A stretch of 64,000 nt of DNA from DAHUYF01 sp035945115 (GTDB taxonomy: Bacteria; Pseudomonadota; Alphaproteobacteria; ATCC43930; CGMCC-115725): the NCBI GenBank assembly GCA_035945115.1, contig DASZAN010000032.1:62001-126000 (forward strand), read 5' to 3'. Below, one piece after another: positions 16,761 through 23,731 of the stretch (its first letter is position 1; every line of letters starts with the position of its first letter). The position numbers were made by a program, and so were the translations under genes. The notes below the pieces were generated by a model. The model was not told the origin of the DNA. It saw nothing but the letters and a program-made list of their open reading frames with translations, and did no database searches.

Positions 16761-17368
16761 GCGCGTGCGTCAAGATAGGAGCGGCCTTGGAGGGCGTCCT
16801 CGACGAAGTCGAGGCGATCCTGGCCGAAGAACATCTCGTCATTGACGAAGAAAGTGGGCGCGCCGAAGACGCCGCGCTTCACCGCCGCCTCGGTATAGGC
16901 CTTGAGCTTCGCCTTGACGGCGTCCTCGCCGATGCGGCGGAGCACCAGACCATCGTCGAGCCGGTTGTCGCTGAGCCATTGCGCCAGCACGGCATCGTCG
17001 TCGAGCTTGAGGCCGTGGCGCCACATACCGCTGAAGGCGGCCTCGACATAGGCGGAGAGAAAGCCCTCTTCCTCGGCGACGACGGCGCCACGCATCAGCT
17101 TCAGCGTGTTCACGGGAAAGTGCGGGTTGCGCTCGAACGGGACCTGGTACTTGCGCACATAGCGGGTGAGGTCGCGCTGGCTGTTCGGCCATTTAACGGG
17201 ATCGCCGGCCGGACTGCGATTGCCGGTGAGCTGGAAGACGCCGCCCAACAGCATGATGCGGTAGGCGAGCGTGGCGCCTGTTCGGCGGAGGATCTCGGGC
17301 AGCCGCCGATGCGCGATATAGGAGAAGGGGCTGCCATGATCGAAATAGAACTCGACGGTCGCGGCCAT
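16757..17368 (-). CDS. 2-hydroxychromene-2-carboxylate isomerase-like (DsbA/kappa-GST fold)
   Basis: 203 aa from ATG 17368 (MAATVEFYFDHGSPFSYIAH). The SPFSY motif holds the Ser that replaces the thiol in HCCA isomerases/kappa glutathione transferases, and the C-terminal VFGAPTFFVNDEMFFGQDRL carries the cis-Pro signature. HCCA isomerases use glutathione in aromatic ring degradation, but homologues have broader roles. The gene leads a two-gene unit with the SDR (4-base overlap) and is divergent from the HxlR regulator at 17460. Two palindromic operators lie between them. Confidence 0.9.
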   Translation of the reverse strand: MAATVEFYFDHGSPFSYIAHRRLPEILRRTGATLAYRIMLLGGVFQLTGNRSPAGDPVKWPNSQRDLTRYVRKYQVPFERNPHFPVNTLKLMRGAVVAEEEGFLSAYVEAAFSGMWRHGLKLDDDAVLAQWLSDNRLDDGLVLRRIGEDAVKAKLKAYTEAAVKRGVFGAPTFFVNDEMFFGQDRLDFVEDALQGRSYLDARA

Positions 17369-17379
17369 GTCGCATCTCA

Positions 17380-17425
17380 GTTCCAAAAAAGAACTATGTT
17401 GACAGCCTGCGTTCCAAAAGGGAAC
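17380..17425. promoter_or_regulatory. twin palindromic operators, probable HxlR sites
   Basis: GTTCCAAAAAAGAAC (17380-17394) and GTTCCAAAAGGGAAC (17411-17425) share the frame GTTCC-N5-GGAAC, the first with one mismatch. Their centres are 31 bp apart, about three helical turns. They sit in the short divergent region between the isomerase/SDR unit and the HxlR gene. TTGACA hexamers (plus strand 17399-17404; minus strand 17432-17427) lie between or next to them. This arrangement fits repression of both directions by the neighbouring regulator. Confidence 0.72.
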
Positions 17426-17459
17426 TTGTCAACCGGAATGCCTGCGATGGGGATCTGCC

Positions 17460-17957
17460 ATGCGTTGGGGTGAGCTCAAGCGCGAGAAGTGCTCGGTCGC
17501 GCGCACCGTCTCGGTGATCGGCGATCGCTGGACGCTCCTCATCCTGCGCGATTGCTTTCTCCGGGTGCGCCGCTTCGATGAGTTCGAGGGCCGGCTCGGC
17601 ATCACCCGCCATGTCCTCGCCGATCGCCTCAAGAAGCTGGTGGCGGCCGGCGTCTTGGAGCGGCGCCTCTATCAGGCGCGGCCGCGTCGCTATGAATACC
17701 GGCTGACGCAAAAGGGCCTCGAGCTCCACCCGGTGCTGCTGACACTCGCCCATTGGGGCGACCGCCACATGGCCGGCGCCAAAGGCCCGCCCGTGCTCTA
17801 TCAGCACGGCGCGTGCGGGCACACTTTCGCGCCAGTGCTGACATGCTCGGCGTGCGGCGAGAGGGTGGAGGCGCGGGACGTGCGCGTCGGGCGCGGACCC
17901 GGCGGCACGCGGGACGCCCGGATCGCGAGCTTTGAGGCCAGCGCCTCGCGCGGCTAG
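17460..17957 (+). CDS. HxlR family transcriptional regulator
   Basis: 165 aa. A winged-helix HxlR domain occupies residues ~10-100: CSVARTVSVIGDRWTLLILR, then DEFEGRLGITRHVLADRLKK (recognition helix) and the wing YEYRLTQKGLEL. The N-terminal Cys11 is the conserved redox- or ligand-sensing position in many HxlR proteins. The C-terminal ~55 residues add a CGHTFAPVLTCSACG segment that may bind zinc. It probably represses itself and the divergent isomerase/SDR pair through the twin GTTCC palindromes. The inducer is unknown, but electrophiles or aldehydes would fit HxlR precedent. Confidence 0.92.
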   Translation: MRWGELKREKCSVARTVSVIGDRWTLLILRDCFLRVRRFDEFEGRLGITRHVLADRLKKLVAAGVLERRLYQARPRRYEYRLTQKGLELHPVLLTLAHWGDRHMAGAKGPPVLYQHGACGHTFAPVLTCSACGERVEARDVRVGRGPGGTRDARIASFEASASRG

Positions 17958-18008
17958 CACGTTTGCCTGCGTGCAAACCGCTCATCCGCACCCAACAATT
18001 CGCCGAGG

Positions 18009-18137
18009 TCAAGACGCCGCGGGCGCCGGCTTAAGCTGACGTTCGAACATCGTGCGGATCGCCGCGAGCGCCGGTGGATCGATGGTCATCCCCATATGTC
18101 CAATGCGCTGTGACGCTGGCGCCGGCAATTCTGTCGC
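18009..18137 (-). pseudogene. alpha/beta hydrolase C-terminal fossil
   Basis: The minus strand reads ...LPAPASQRIGHMGMTIDPPA then LAAIRTMFERQL and a short tail to a stop at 18009. The G-H-x-G-M motif with following helix is the catalytic-histidine end of alpha/beta hydrolases. The frame is blocked by a TAG just upstream of this segment, so only the last ~40 codons remain. The remaining ~75 bases to the VOC gene hold no open remnant. Confidence 0.5.
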
Positions 18138-18211
18138 CTACGGCCGTTAGCCGCGCTCGTCCCGGCCAGCGCTTGCGGATTGCGCGCAAAACGCGCGAAC
18201 GTTTGGTACCG

Positions 18212-19093
18212 TTAAGGCGACGCGCCGCCGGCGCTGAATTCGATCACCGTGCCGAACGCGTCGCGATCGGAGACGTGGAGCCGGTCGCCGGCGCGGCGGA
18301 AGGGTATCTCGTTCTGCCGCAGGATCGTCTCGACACGCGCCAGATCCGTCACCGCGACGCCGTAACCCGCGAAGCGCGGACCTTCGCCGCCAGCATCGTG
18401 GTCCGCGGTTGGGAACCGCGCCTTGAAGTGGGCGCGATCGAGCACGGTGATGGCGGCGCCATCGAGGTGGACATGGAGGGCGTTCGCGTCCTCGCCGACC
18501 CTCCGCGGCTCGACGAGCCGGCCGAAGAAATCGGCGAGCTCGCGCGGTGCCTCGGCAACCATCAGCGCCTCGACGGCCGCGACGGCGCCGTTCTCGTGAC
18601 GCTGGAACTCCGGCTTCCAGAAATGCTCTGGCGCGTGCTGCTGACAGACGAAGAACGCCGTCTCCGGCATCGCCCTGTTGGTGACGAAGGCGAGCGAGAA
18701 GCCGACGACGGCCTCGCCGCCATCCGGCAGCGACGCCTTGCGCGAGAAATCGAAGGGCGCATAGGTCTCGAGGCCGCGGGCGAGAAATTGGCGCTGATCG
18801 GCGCGCGCGTCGTCGCTGGGAAAGACCAGCATCGACAGGCCCTGGTGCCGACCGAGGAACGCCGCCGCGAAGGCAGCGAAGTTGAAGTATCCCGGCTGCG
18901 CCGCGGGAATGCGCGCGCGATCGGCGACGGCGAGCAGCTCGAGGAAGCTCCCTTGAAGCTGCGCCAGATGGTTGGCGGTGCCGAAGGGATGCTGGGCGCG
19001 CGGCGTGAGGCGGAAGCCGAGCGCCTCATAGAAGCGCCGCGCCCGGTCGAGGTCGTCGACGCAGAGAACGAGGTGGTCGATGGCGTGCTTCAC
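18212..19093 (-). CDS. VOC family protein (glyoxalase-like domain)
   Basis: 293 aa. The N-terminal vicinal-oxygen-chelate module starts MKHAIDHLVLCVDDLDRARR with a probable metal-ligand His7, and a second beta-alpha-beta-beta-beta module begins near residue 165 (VEALMVAEAPRELADFFGRL) and ends in RLHVSDRDAFGTVIEFSAGG. This matches the glyoxalase-like domain family, a large group of uncharacterised VOC proteins of this length. Reaction unknown. It stands alone, flanked on both sides by decayed DNA. Confidence 0.85.
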   Translation of the reverse strand: MKHAIDHLVLCVDDLDRARRFYEALGFRLTPRAQHPFGTANHLAQLQGSFLELLAVADRARIPAAQPGYFNFAAFAAAFLGRHQGLSMLVFPSDDARADQRQFLARGLETYAPFDFSRKASLPDGGEAVVGFSLAFVTNRAMPETAFFVCQQHAPEHFWKPEFQRHENGAVAAVEALMVAEAPRELADFFGRLVEPRRVGEDANALHVHLDGAAITVLDRAHFKARFPTADHDAGGEGPRFAGYGVAVTDLARVETILRQNEIPFRRAGDRLHVSDRDAFGTVIEFSAGGASP

Positions 19094-19312
19094 GGCAGGA
19101 TGCCCTTTCTGTCACCGATAGGCCGTGTTTCTAGGCGAGGCCGACGCCGGCCGCGAGAGGCACTCCCAAAGCGCTGAAACCGTCCCAACGCAGGTCCGCA
19201 ATCTTCGCAATCGGGTAGTGCCTCAGTTTGAATTGCAACAAGCGCTCCCCGCGCTTGACGTGTCTCTCTCGGTTCCCATGCTTAGCGGAAAGCTAAGGTG
19301 GAGTAGGCGTAG

Positions 19313-19489
19313 ATGACCGAGACGGACAAATTGGTTGCAGCCATATTCACGGCATCGATATGCGCACAATCTGGCGCAAACGGCCCTGACGAGTATCTCG
19401 CGCAATATGAGGCGTTCTTAGAAAAGATGCGCGAACGAGCCAGCCGGTCGCCCGAGGTCGTAATCGCTAAATTTGGCAAGGACGAGTAA
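19313..19489 (+). CDS. small protein, 58 aa
   Basis: Reads MTETDKLVAAIFTASICAQS then a charged helix (YLAQYEAFLEKMRERASRSP). There is no signal peptide or known domain. GGAGTAGGCGTAG precedes the ATG and can act as a weak ribosome binding site. The length and helical character resemble small phage or plasmid ORFs. It is followed by transposon debris, so it may be a leftover of an inserted element. Confidence 0.45.
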   Translation: MTETDKLVAAIFTASICAQSGANGPDEYLAQYEAFLEKMRERASRSPEVVIAKFGKDE

Positions 19490-19494
19490 GCCTG

Positions 19495-19620
19495 ATGCCC
19501 AAAGGCCCCCGAGGCGAGAAGCGGCCGGCCGATGTCATCGGCAACGCCGTCAAGGCTATGCGGATCGCCACTGGCGAGGAGACCGAGGGGCTATCGCTGG
19601 AGACCCGGACAACTTCGTGA
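19495..19620 (+). pseudogene. truncated small basic protein (MPKGPRGEKRPAD family)
   Basis: Starts MPKGPRGEKRPADVIGNAVK, the N-terminus of a short conserved protein common in Bradyrhizobium-like genomes (MPKGP-GEKRPAD-IG-AV-...-IATGE). After IATGEE the usual Lys/Ala-rich remainder is missing, and the frame instead runs into transposase-derived DNA, ending after 41 codons. It looks cut by an insertion. Confidence 0.5.
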
Positions 19621-19763
19621 AGATGCACTAGACGCTCAAGATGACGCCAGCAATGGCGGCTGGCGTGAGCCGCGAACTGTGGTCGGTCGGTAACGTCGTG
19701 GACCTGATCGATGAACAGGAAGAGCGCAACGCGCCCAACCTAGCAAACCGGCTTGTCGGATAA
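19605..19763 (+). mobile_element. transposase 3'-end fossil (IS1-like)
   Basis: In one frame the DNA reads DNFVKMH-stop-TLKMTPAMAAGVSREL then WSVGNVVDLIDEQEE and a stop at 19763. The block (N-F-V-x-x-H-R-T-L-x-x-T-P-A-M-A-A-G-V) with a following helix is the C-terminus of a widespread IS1/DDE-type transposase in alphaproteobacteria. Here the Arg codon of HRTL is TAG, so the copy is dead. No terminal inverted repeats were found. Confidence 0.6.
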
Positions 19764-19785
19764 TCCCAAGAATAAGGAACTGAAA

Positions 19786-19932
19786 ATGCCCTTGGCGCGA
19801 CTGGTGCTAGCGTCGTTGATTTTCCTCAGCGCATGCTGCTGGAATGGTCCACGCTGGTCGCGACCGGATGGCACTGACGATTGGGATATCGAACGCGTGA
19901 AGCGTTCGGTAGGGAAGTTACAAGCAAACTGA
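19786..19932 (+). CDS. small lipoprotein candidate, 48 aa
   Basis: MPLARLVLASLIFLSACCWN is a short signal peptide with an L-S-A-C lipobox, followed by only about 30 residues (PRWSRPDGTDDWDIERVKRS). AAGGAAC lies 4 bases before the ATG. The predicted mature peptide would be a membrane-anchored 32-residue lipoprotein of unknown role, of a size comparable to entericidin-type lipopeptides but without similarity I can name. Confidence 0.5.
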   Translation: MPLARLVLASLIFLSACCWNGPRWSRPDGTDDWDIERVKRSVGKLQAN

Positions 19933-20020
19933 GACACCACCCGCAATCGTTTGTCATGCCGTTGCCCGGCAAAGCGCGATAACCTAGGCGCATCTCGCAG
20001 CGCTCAGAGGGAGAAGGGCC

Positions 20021-21445
20021 ATGCCGTTTCCCGAATACGTCGATTATGACGGAGTGGGTCTTGCCGATCTCATCGCGCGCCGTGACATGACGGCGCTCGA
20101 GGTGGTGGATGCGGCGATTGCGCGCGCCGAGGAACTCAATCCGCGGCTCAACGCGATCATCTATCGCAACTTCGAGCGCGCCCGCGAGCATGCGAGGGGC
20201 GCCTCGCCCGATACACCGTTCAAGGGCGTGCCCTTTCTCCTCAAGGATATCCTGGCGCAGACGACCGAGGCGCCAACGCGCTCGGCGAGCGCTTTCACGC
20301 CCAACGTTCCGGCGCCGCACGATGCCGAGCTCACGGCGCGCTTCCGCCGCGCGGGCCTCATTTCGCTCGGCAAGACCAATGCGCCGGAGTTCGGGCTGCT
20401 GCCGATCACGGAGTCCAAGCTCTATGGTGCTGCCCGCAACCCCTGGAAGCTTTCGCACTCGACCGGCGGATCGAGCGGTGGATCCGCCGCGGCGGTCGCA
20501 GCCCGGATCGTGCCGCTGGCGCATGCCAATGACGGCGGCGGATCGATCCGGATTCCGGCGTCGTGCTGCGGCCTGGTCGGGCTCAAGCCCACGCGCGGGC
20601 GCAATCCGCTCGGTCCCGATCTCGGCGATGTGCTGGGCGGGCTTGTGGTGGAGCACGTCGTCTCCCGTTCGGTGCGCGACACCGCTGTCGCGCTCGACGC
20701 GGTGGCGGGACCCGACCTCGGCGATCCCTATGTGGCGCCGCCGCCGGCGCGGCCTTTCACCGACGCGCTGCGCCGTGATGGACCGCGGCTCAAGATCGCC
20801 TTCACGCGCCGAAATTTGGCCGGAGAGCCGGTGCATGCCGACTGCATCGCCGCGGTCGAGAGTGCGGCGGCGCTCTGCCAGGAGGTCGGTCACGAGGTCG
20901 GCGAGGATGCGCCTCCCGTCGACGCCGCCGCGACGTTCCAGGCGTTCCTGGCAATTTGGGCCGCCGGCGTCGCGATGGTGATCGATGCGGTGGCGATGCT
21001 AACCGGACAGAAGCCGAGCGAAGATCGGTTCGAGGGCCTGACCTGGGGCTTCTATCGGCAGGGCAAGACGATCGCCGCCTCCCAATACATGATGGCATGG
21101 CTGCAGCTCCAGCGGATGGCCCGAGCCGTCGCCCATTGGCAGGTCAAATGGGACGTGTGGCTTACCCCGACGCTCGGTGCGCCGCCCTTGCCGCTCGGCA
21201 GCGTCGACACTGCCGAGACCGACCTGGCCAAGGCCTTGGCGCCGTTGTTGGGCTATGCGCCGATCACGCCGTTGCAAAACGCGACCGGGCAGCCCGCCAT
21301 CAATCTGCCGCTCTACTGGAATGCCGCGGGGTTGCCGATCGGCACGCAGTTCGTCGGCCGCTTCGGCGAGGAGGCCACATTGCTGGCGCTCGCCGCGGAG
21401 CTCGAGCGCGCGCGGCCGTGGGACCGCCGCCGGCCGCCAGTCTAG
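20021..21445 (+). CDS. amidase (amidase signature family)
   Basis: 474 aa. The Ser-cisSer-Lys triad is visible: Lys75 in GVPFLLKDI, the cis-Ser in STGGSSGGSAAAVAAR (residues 147-162) and the nucleophile Ser175 in DGGGSIRIPAS. The family core GLVGLKPTRGR follows. It would hydrolyse a carboxamide to acid and ammonia; the substrate cannot be told (aryl/alkyl amides, 6-aminohexanoate cyclic dimer and others share this core). GAGGGAGAAGGGCC precedes the ATG. It is monocistronic. It is not a GatA, because no GatB/GatC lie nearby and the middle region differs. Confidence 0.93.
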   Translation: MPFPEYVDYDGVGLADLIARRDMTALEVVDAAIARAEELNPRLNAIIYRNFERAREHARGASPDTPFKGVPFLLKDILAQTTEAPTRSASAFTPNVPAPHDAELTARFRRAGLISLGKTNAPEFGLLPITESKLYGAARNPWKLSHSTGGSSGGSAAAVAARIVPLAHANDGGGSIRIPASCCGLVGLKPTRGRNPLGPDLGDVLGGLVVEHVVSRSVRDTAVALDAVAGPDLGDPYVAPPPARPFTDALRRDGPRLKIAFTRRNLAGEPVHADCIAAVESAAALCQEVGHEVGEDAPPVDAAATFQAFLAIWAAGVAMVIDAVAMLTGQKPSEDRFEGLTWGFYRQGKTIAASQYMMAWLQLQRMARAVAHWQVKWDVWLTPTLGAPPLPLGSVDTAETDLAKALAPLLGYAPITPLQNATGQPAINLPLYWNAAGLPIGTQFVGRFGEEATLLALAAELERARPWDRRRPPV

Positions 21446-21449
21446 AGCC

Positions 21450-21463
21450 GTTCCACGTGGAAC
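21450..21463. promoter_or_regulatory. parS-like ParB-binding palindrome
   Basis: GTTCCACGTGGAAC is a perfect 14-bp palindrome fitting the chromosomal parS core GTTnCACGTGnAAC; the flanks extend it to CGTTCCACGTGGAACA. It lies five bases after the amidase stop. I saw no second copy in the window. The rpmH-yidC operon 13 kb away is often near oriC and parAB, so the location is plausible. Confidence 0.6.
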
Positions 21464-21588
21464 AATCGCGCGCGCTCCCCGTCCAATCCGCGGCGCCGCC
21501 GAACAATTTTTTGTCGTCATTTGTCATCATTTGCTGATTGAGACGGCACGCGTTCCGGGCCGGTTTCCGGCCGGCCCAGCGCGGGCCG

Positions 21589-21602
21589 TTGATTTAGGTC
21601 AA
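21589..21602. promoter_or_regulatory. FNR/FixK-type box
   Basis: TTGATTTAGGTCAA matches the anaerobox TTGAT-N4-ATCAA with one mismatch in the second half. Its centre is 70 bases before the ATG of the 77-aa protein, leaving room for a class II promoter (box at about -41) and a short leader. It suggests induction of the downstream gene under low oxygen. Confidence 0.6.
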
Positions 21603-21665
21603 CGCGTCTCGCCCCCTGGCTCGGTCAAATGAACACTCCATGCAACGGCGACACCGGAGGGGATC

Positions 21666-21899
21666 ATGAAACATCGGTTCTGCGTCGCCTACGCCCGCAC
21701 ATCCTATATGGAAGTCGAAGTCGAAGCGGAAAACGCCCGACAAGCCGAAGCGATCTTTGAAAGCGCGGCGAAAACCAACCCGTCGGCGTGCGAATGCGGC
21801 AAAAGACTGACGCCGCCGCAATATCGGATCATCGATGTGGTGGCGACCGAGGCCATGCCGATCGAGCTGCAGCACCAGCTCTTTCCTGACGCCGCCTAG
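21666..21899 (+). CDS. small hypothetical protein with oxygen-responsive promoter, 77 aa
   Basis: Starts MKHRFCVAYARTSYMEVEVE, continues with a helix (AENARQAEAIFESAAKTNPS) and a short ACECGK cysteine pair, and ends ELQHQLFPDAA. The beta-alpha-beta pattern at the N-terminus recalls small domains that follow a strand with VEVEAENAxxA (as in short DpnD/PcfM-like proteins), but I do not assign it. GGAGGGGATC precedes the ATG. The stop overlaps the ggt stop region on the other strand by four bases. An FNR/FixK-like box lies upstream. Confidence 0.65.
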   Translation: MKHRFCVAYARTSYMEVEVEAENARQAEAIFESAAKTNPSACECGKRLTPPQYRIIDVVATEAMPIELQHQLFPDAA

Positions 21900-23665
21900 T
21901 CTCCCACTGCCGCCCCGTCGCGGCGGTCGTCCGTGGCGCCTTCAAAGCCGCGCGCGGTGACGCGGATGCCGACGAGCCCGCTCGAGCGCTCGGCGACATG
22001 CACCTCATGGCCGCGGGCGGTGAGCGCGGCGGCCAATCGCTGGGCCTGCGGTCCCGCTTCGATGTCGGTGGCGCCGTTGCGATTACCGATGTTCGGCATG
22101 TCGAAAGCAGCTTGCAAAGTCTCATGCCAGTCGAGGACAGCGATCACGCTCTTGGCGACGTCGTCGATGATGGCGGGCCCACCGGCCGAGCCCAGGGTGA
22201 GCACCAGCCGACCCGCGTGATCGAAGACGAGAAGTGGCGTCATCGAGCTCCGCGGCCGCTTCCCGCCCTCGACGCGATTGGCGACGGGTTTGCCATCGAC
22301 CTCCGGCACGAAGGAGAAGTCGGTGAGCTCGTTGTTGAGGAGAAACCCGTCTACCATCAGGCGCGAGCCGAAGGCGTTCTCGATGGTCGTCGTCATCGCG
22401 AGCGCATTCCCCGCGGCGTCGACGATCGAGATGTGGCTCGTGCCTGGCAGCTCCGGCGCGCGATCGTCGCGCCACGCCTTGGCATGGGCGCCGGGCGGGT
22501 CGCCGGGCGGCGCGCGCCCCGCCATGGCGCGGTTGCGGTCGATGAGCCGTGCGCGGTCCGCGAGATAGGTGGGATCGACGAGGCCGCGGACCGGCACCGG
22601 TACGAAATCGCTGTCCGCCATGTAGCGGTCGCGATCGGCGAAGGCGAGCCGGCTCGCCTCGGCGAAGAGATGGAGCGCCGCCGGCGCCTGCGGCGTCGTG
22701 CGCGCGAGAGGGAAATGCTGCAGCATGCCGACGATCTGCAGCAGCGTGAGCGTGCCGGAGCTCGGTGGCCCGATGCCGCAGAGGCGGTAGCGGCGATAGG
22801 TGCCGCAGACGGGCGGCCGCTCCTTCGCCTCATAGCGCGCGAGGTCGTCCGGCGTGAGGTCGCCGGGATGGCGCGGTGCGCCGTGGACGGCGGCGACGAT
22901 CGCTTGGGCGATGTCGCCGCCATAAAACGCATCGGCGCCGTTCTCGGCGATGGCGCGCAGCACGGCAGCGAATGCCGGATTGGCAAGGCGCGCCTTGGGG
23001 GTGCCGTCTGCCTCGTAGAAATACTGTCGCGTCGCTTCTTCGCGGCGCAAGACCGGATCGCTGGCGAGAAGCGCCTGAAGCCGCGGCGGCACATCGAAAC
23101 CCTGTTCGGCGAGCTTGATGGCGGGTGCGAAGAGTGCGGGCCAGGGAAGCTTGCCATAGCGGCGATGCGCGAGCTCGAGCAGGCGCAAGAGGCCGGGCAC
23201 CCCCACCGAGCTTCCGCCGATCACCGCATCGTAGAAAGCGAGCGGCTTGCCGTCGGGTCCAAGAAAGCGGTCGGGCCGCGCCGCCGCAGGTGCGGTTTCA
23301 CGGCCGTCGAGCGTCACGACGCGATGCTCTTTGGCCGACCAATAAACGAGGAAGGCGCCGCCGCCGATGCCGGAGGATTGCGGCTCGACGAGGTTGAGCA
23401 CGAGCTGCGTCGCGATCGCCGAATCGATAGCGTTGCCGCCGTGGCGCAGGATGTCGCGTCCGGCCGCCGCCGCCATCGGGTTCGCTGCTGCGACCATGTC
23501 GTGCGCAGCGAAGGCTGGCGCATGCGCATGGCGTGCGGTGGGCACTTCCGGCGCTTGTGCGCGCGCCACGGCGCTGACGAGAAAAAAAAGAGCCACCACA
23601 GAGACGGTGAGGCAGTGAGGAAAGTATCCTTCCTGTGCACGGTGGGAGAATTCCGGTCGCCTCAC
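21896..23665 (-). CDS. ggt: gamma-glutamyltranspeptidase
   Basis: About 589 aa from a GTG at 23665, preceded by GGGAGG on the coding strand; a second possible GTG is at 23599. The N-terminal hydrophobic stretch VVALFFLVSAVARA is a signal peptide, so the enzyme is periplasmic. The large-subunit motif NPMAAAAGRDILRHGGNAID is followed by SGIGGGAFLVYW; the autocatalytic cleavage site precedes the Thr of GTSHISIVDAAGNALAMTTT; the substrate loop is PRSSMTPLLVFD and the end GSAGGPAIIDDVAKSV. It hydrolyses or transfers the gamma-glutamyl group of glutathione. The first ~30 codons lie in repeat DNA with an 8-base A/T run, so the true start is uncertain. Confidence 0.92.
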   Translation of the reverse strand: MRRPEFSHRAQEGYFPHCLTVSVVALFFLVSAVARAQAPEVPTARHAHAPAFAAHDMVAAANPMAAAAGRDILRHGGNAIDSAIATQLVLNLVEPQSSGIGGGAFLVYWSAKEHRVVTLDGRETAPAAARPDRFLGPDGKPLAFYDAVIGGSSVGVPGLLRLLELAHRRYGKLPWPALFAPAIKLAEQGFDVPPRLQALLASDPVLRREEATRQYFYEADGTPKARLANPAFAAVLRAIAENGADAFYGGDIAQAIVAAVHGAPRHPGDLTPDDLARYEAKERPPVCGTYRRYRLCGIGPPSSGTLTLLQIVGMLQHFPLARTTPQAPAALHLFAEASRLAFADRDRYMADSDFVPVPVRGLVDPTYLADRARLIDRNRAMAGRAPPGDPPGAHAKAWRDDRAPELPGTSHISIVDAAGNALAMTTTIENAFGSRLMVDGFLLNNELTDFSFVPEVDGKPVANRVEGGKRPRSSMTPLLVFDHAGRLVLTLGSAGGPAIIDDVAKSVIAVLDWHETLQAAFDMPNIGNRNGATDIEAGPQAQRLAAALTARGHEVHVAERSSGLVGIRVTARGFEGATDDRRDGAAVGD

Positions 23666-23680
23666 TGTCTCACTGCCTCC
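23601..23680. repeat. inverted repeat at the 5' end of ggt
   Basis: GTGAGGCAGTGAGG (23607-23620) is answered by CCTCACTGTCTCACTGCCTCC (23660-23680) across a 39-base spacer. The arms match over a GTGAG-R-CAGTGAGG core. The element covers the presumed ggt start region, and its DNA encodes the n-region of the signal peptide. Confidence 0.55.
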
Positions 23681-23731
23681 CTGTAACTTTTCGTTCCGCG
23701 CACATTGCGAGCTTCGCGTGCCTCGACGACA

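Noticed and set aside
21998..23686. 562-codon plus-strand frame
   Set aside because: Antisense shadow of ggt; no family motif.
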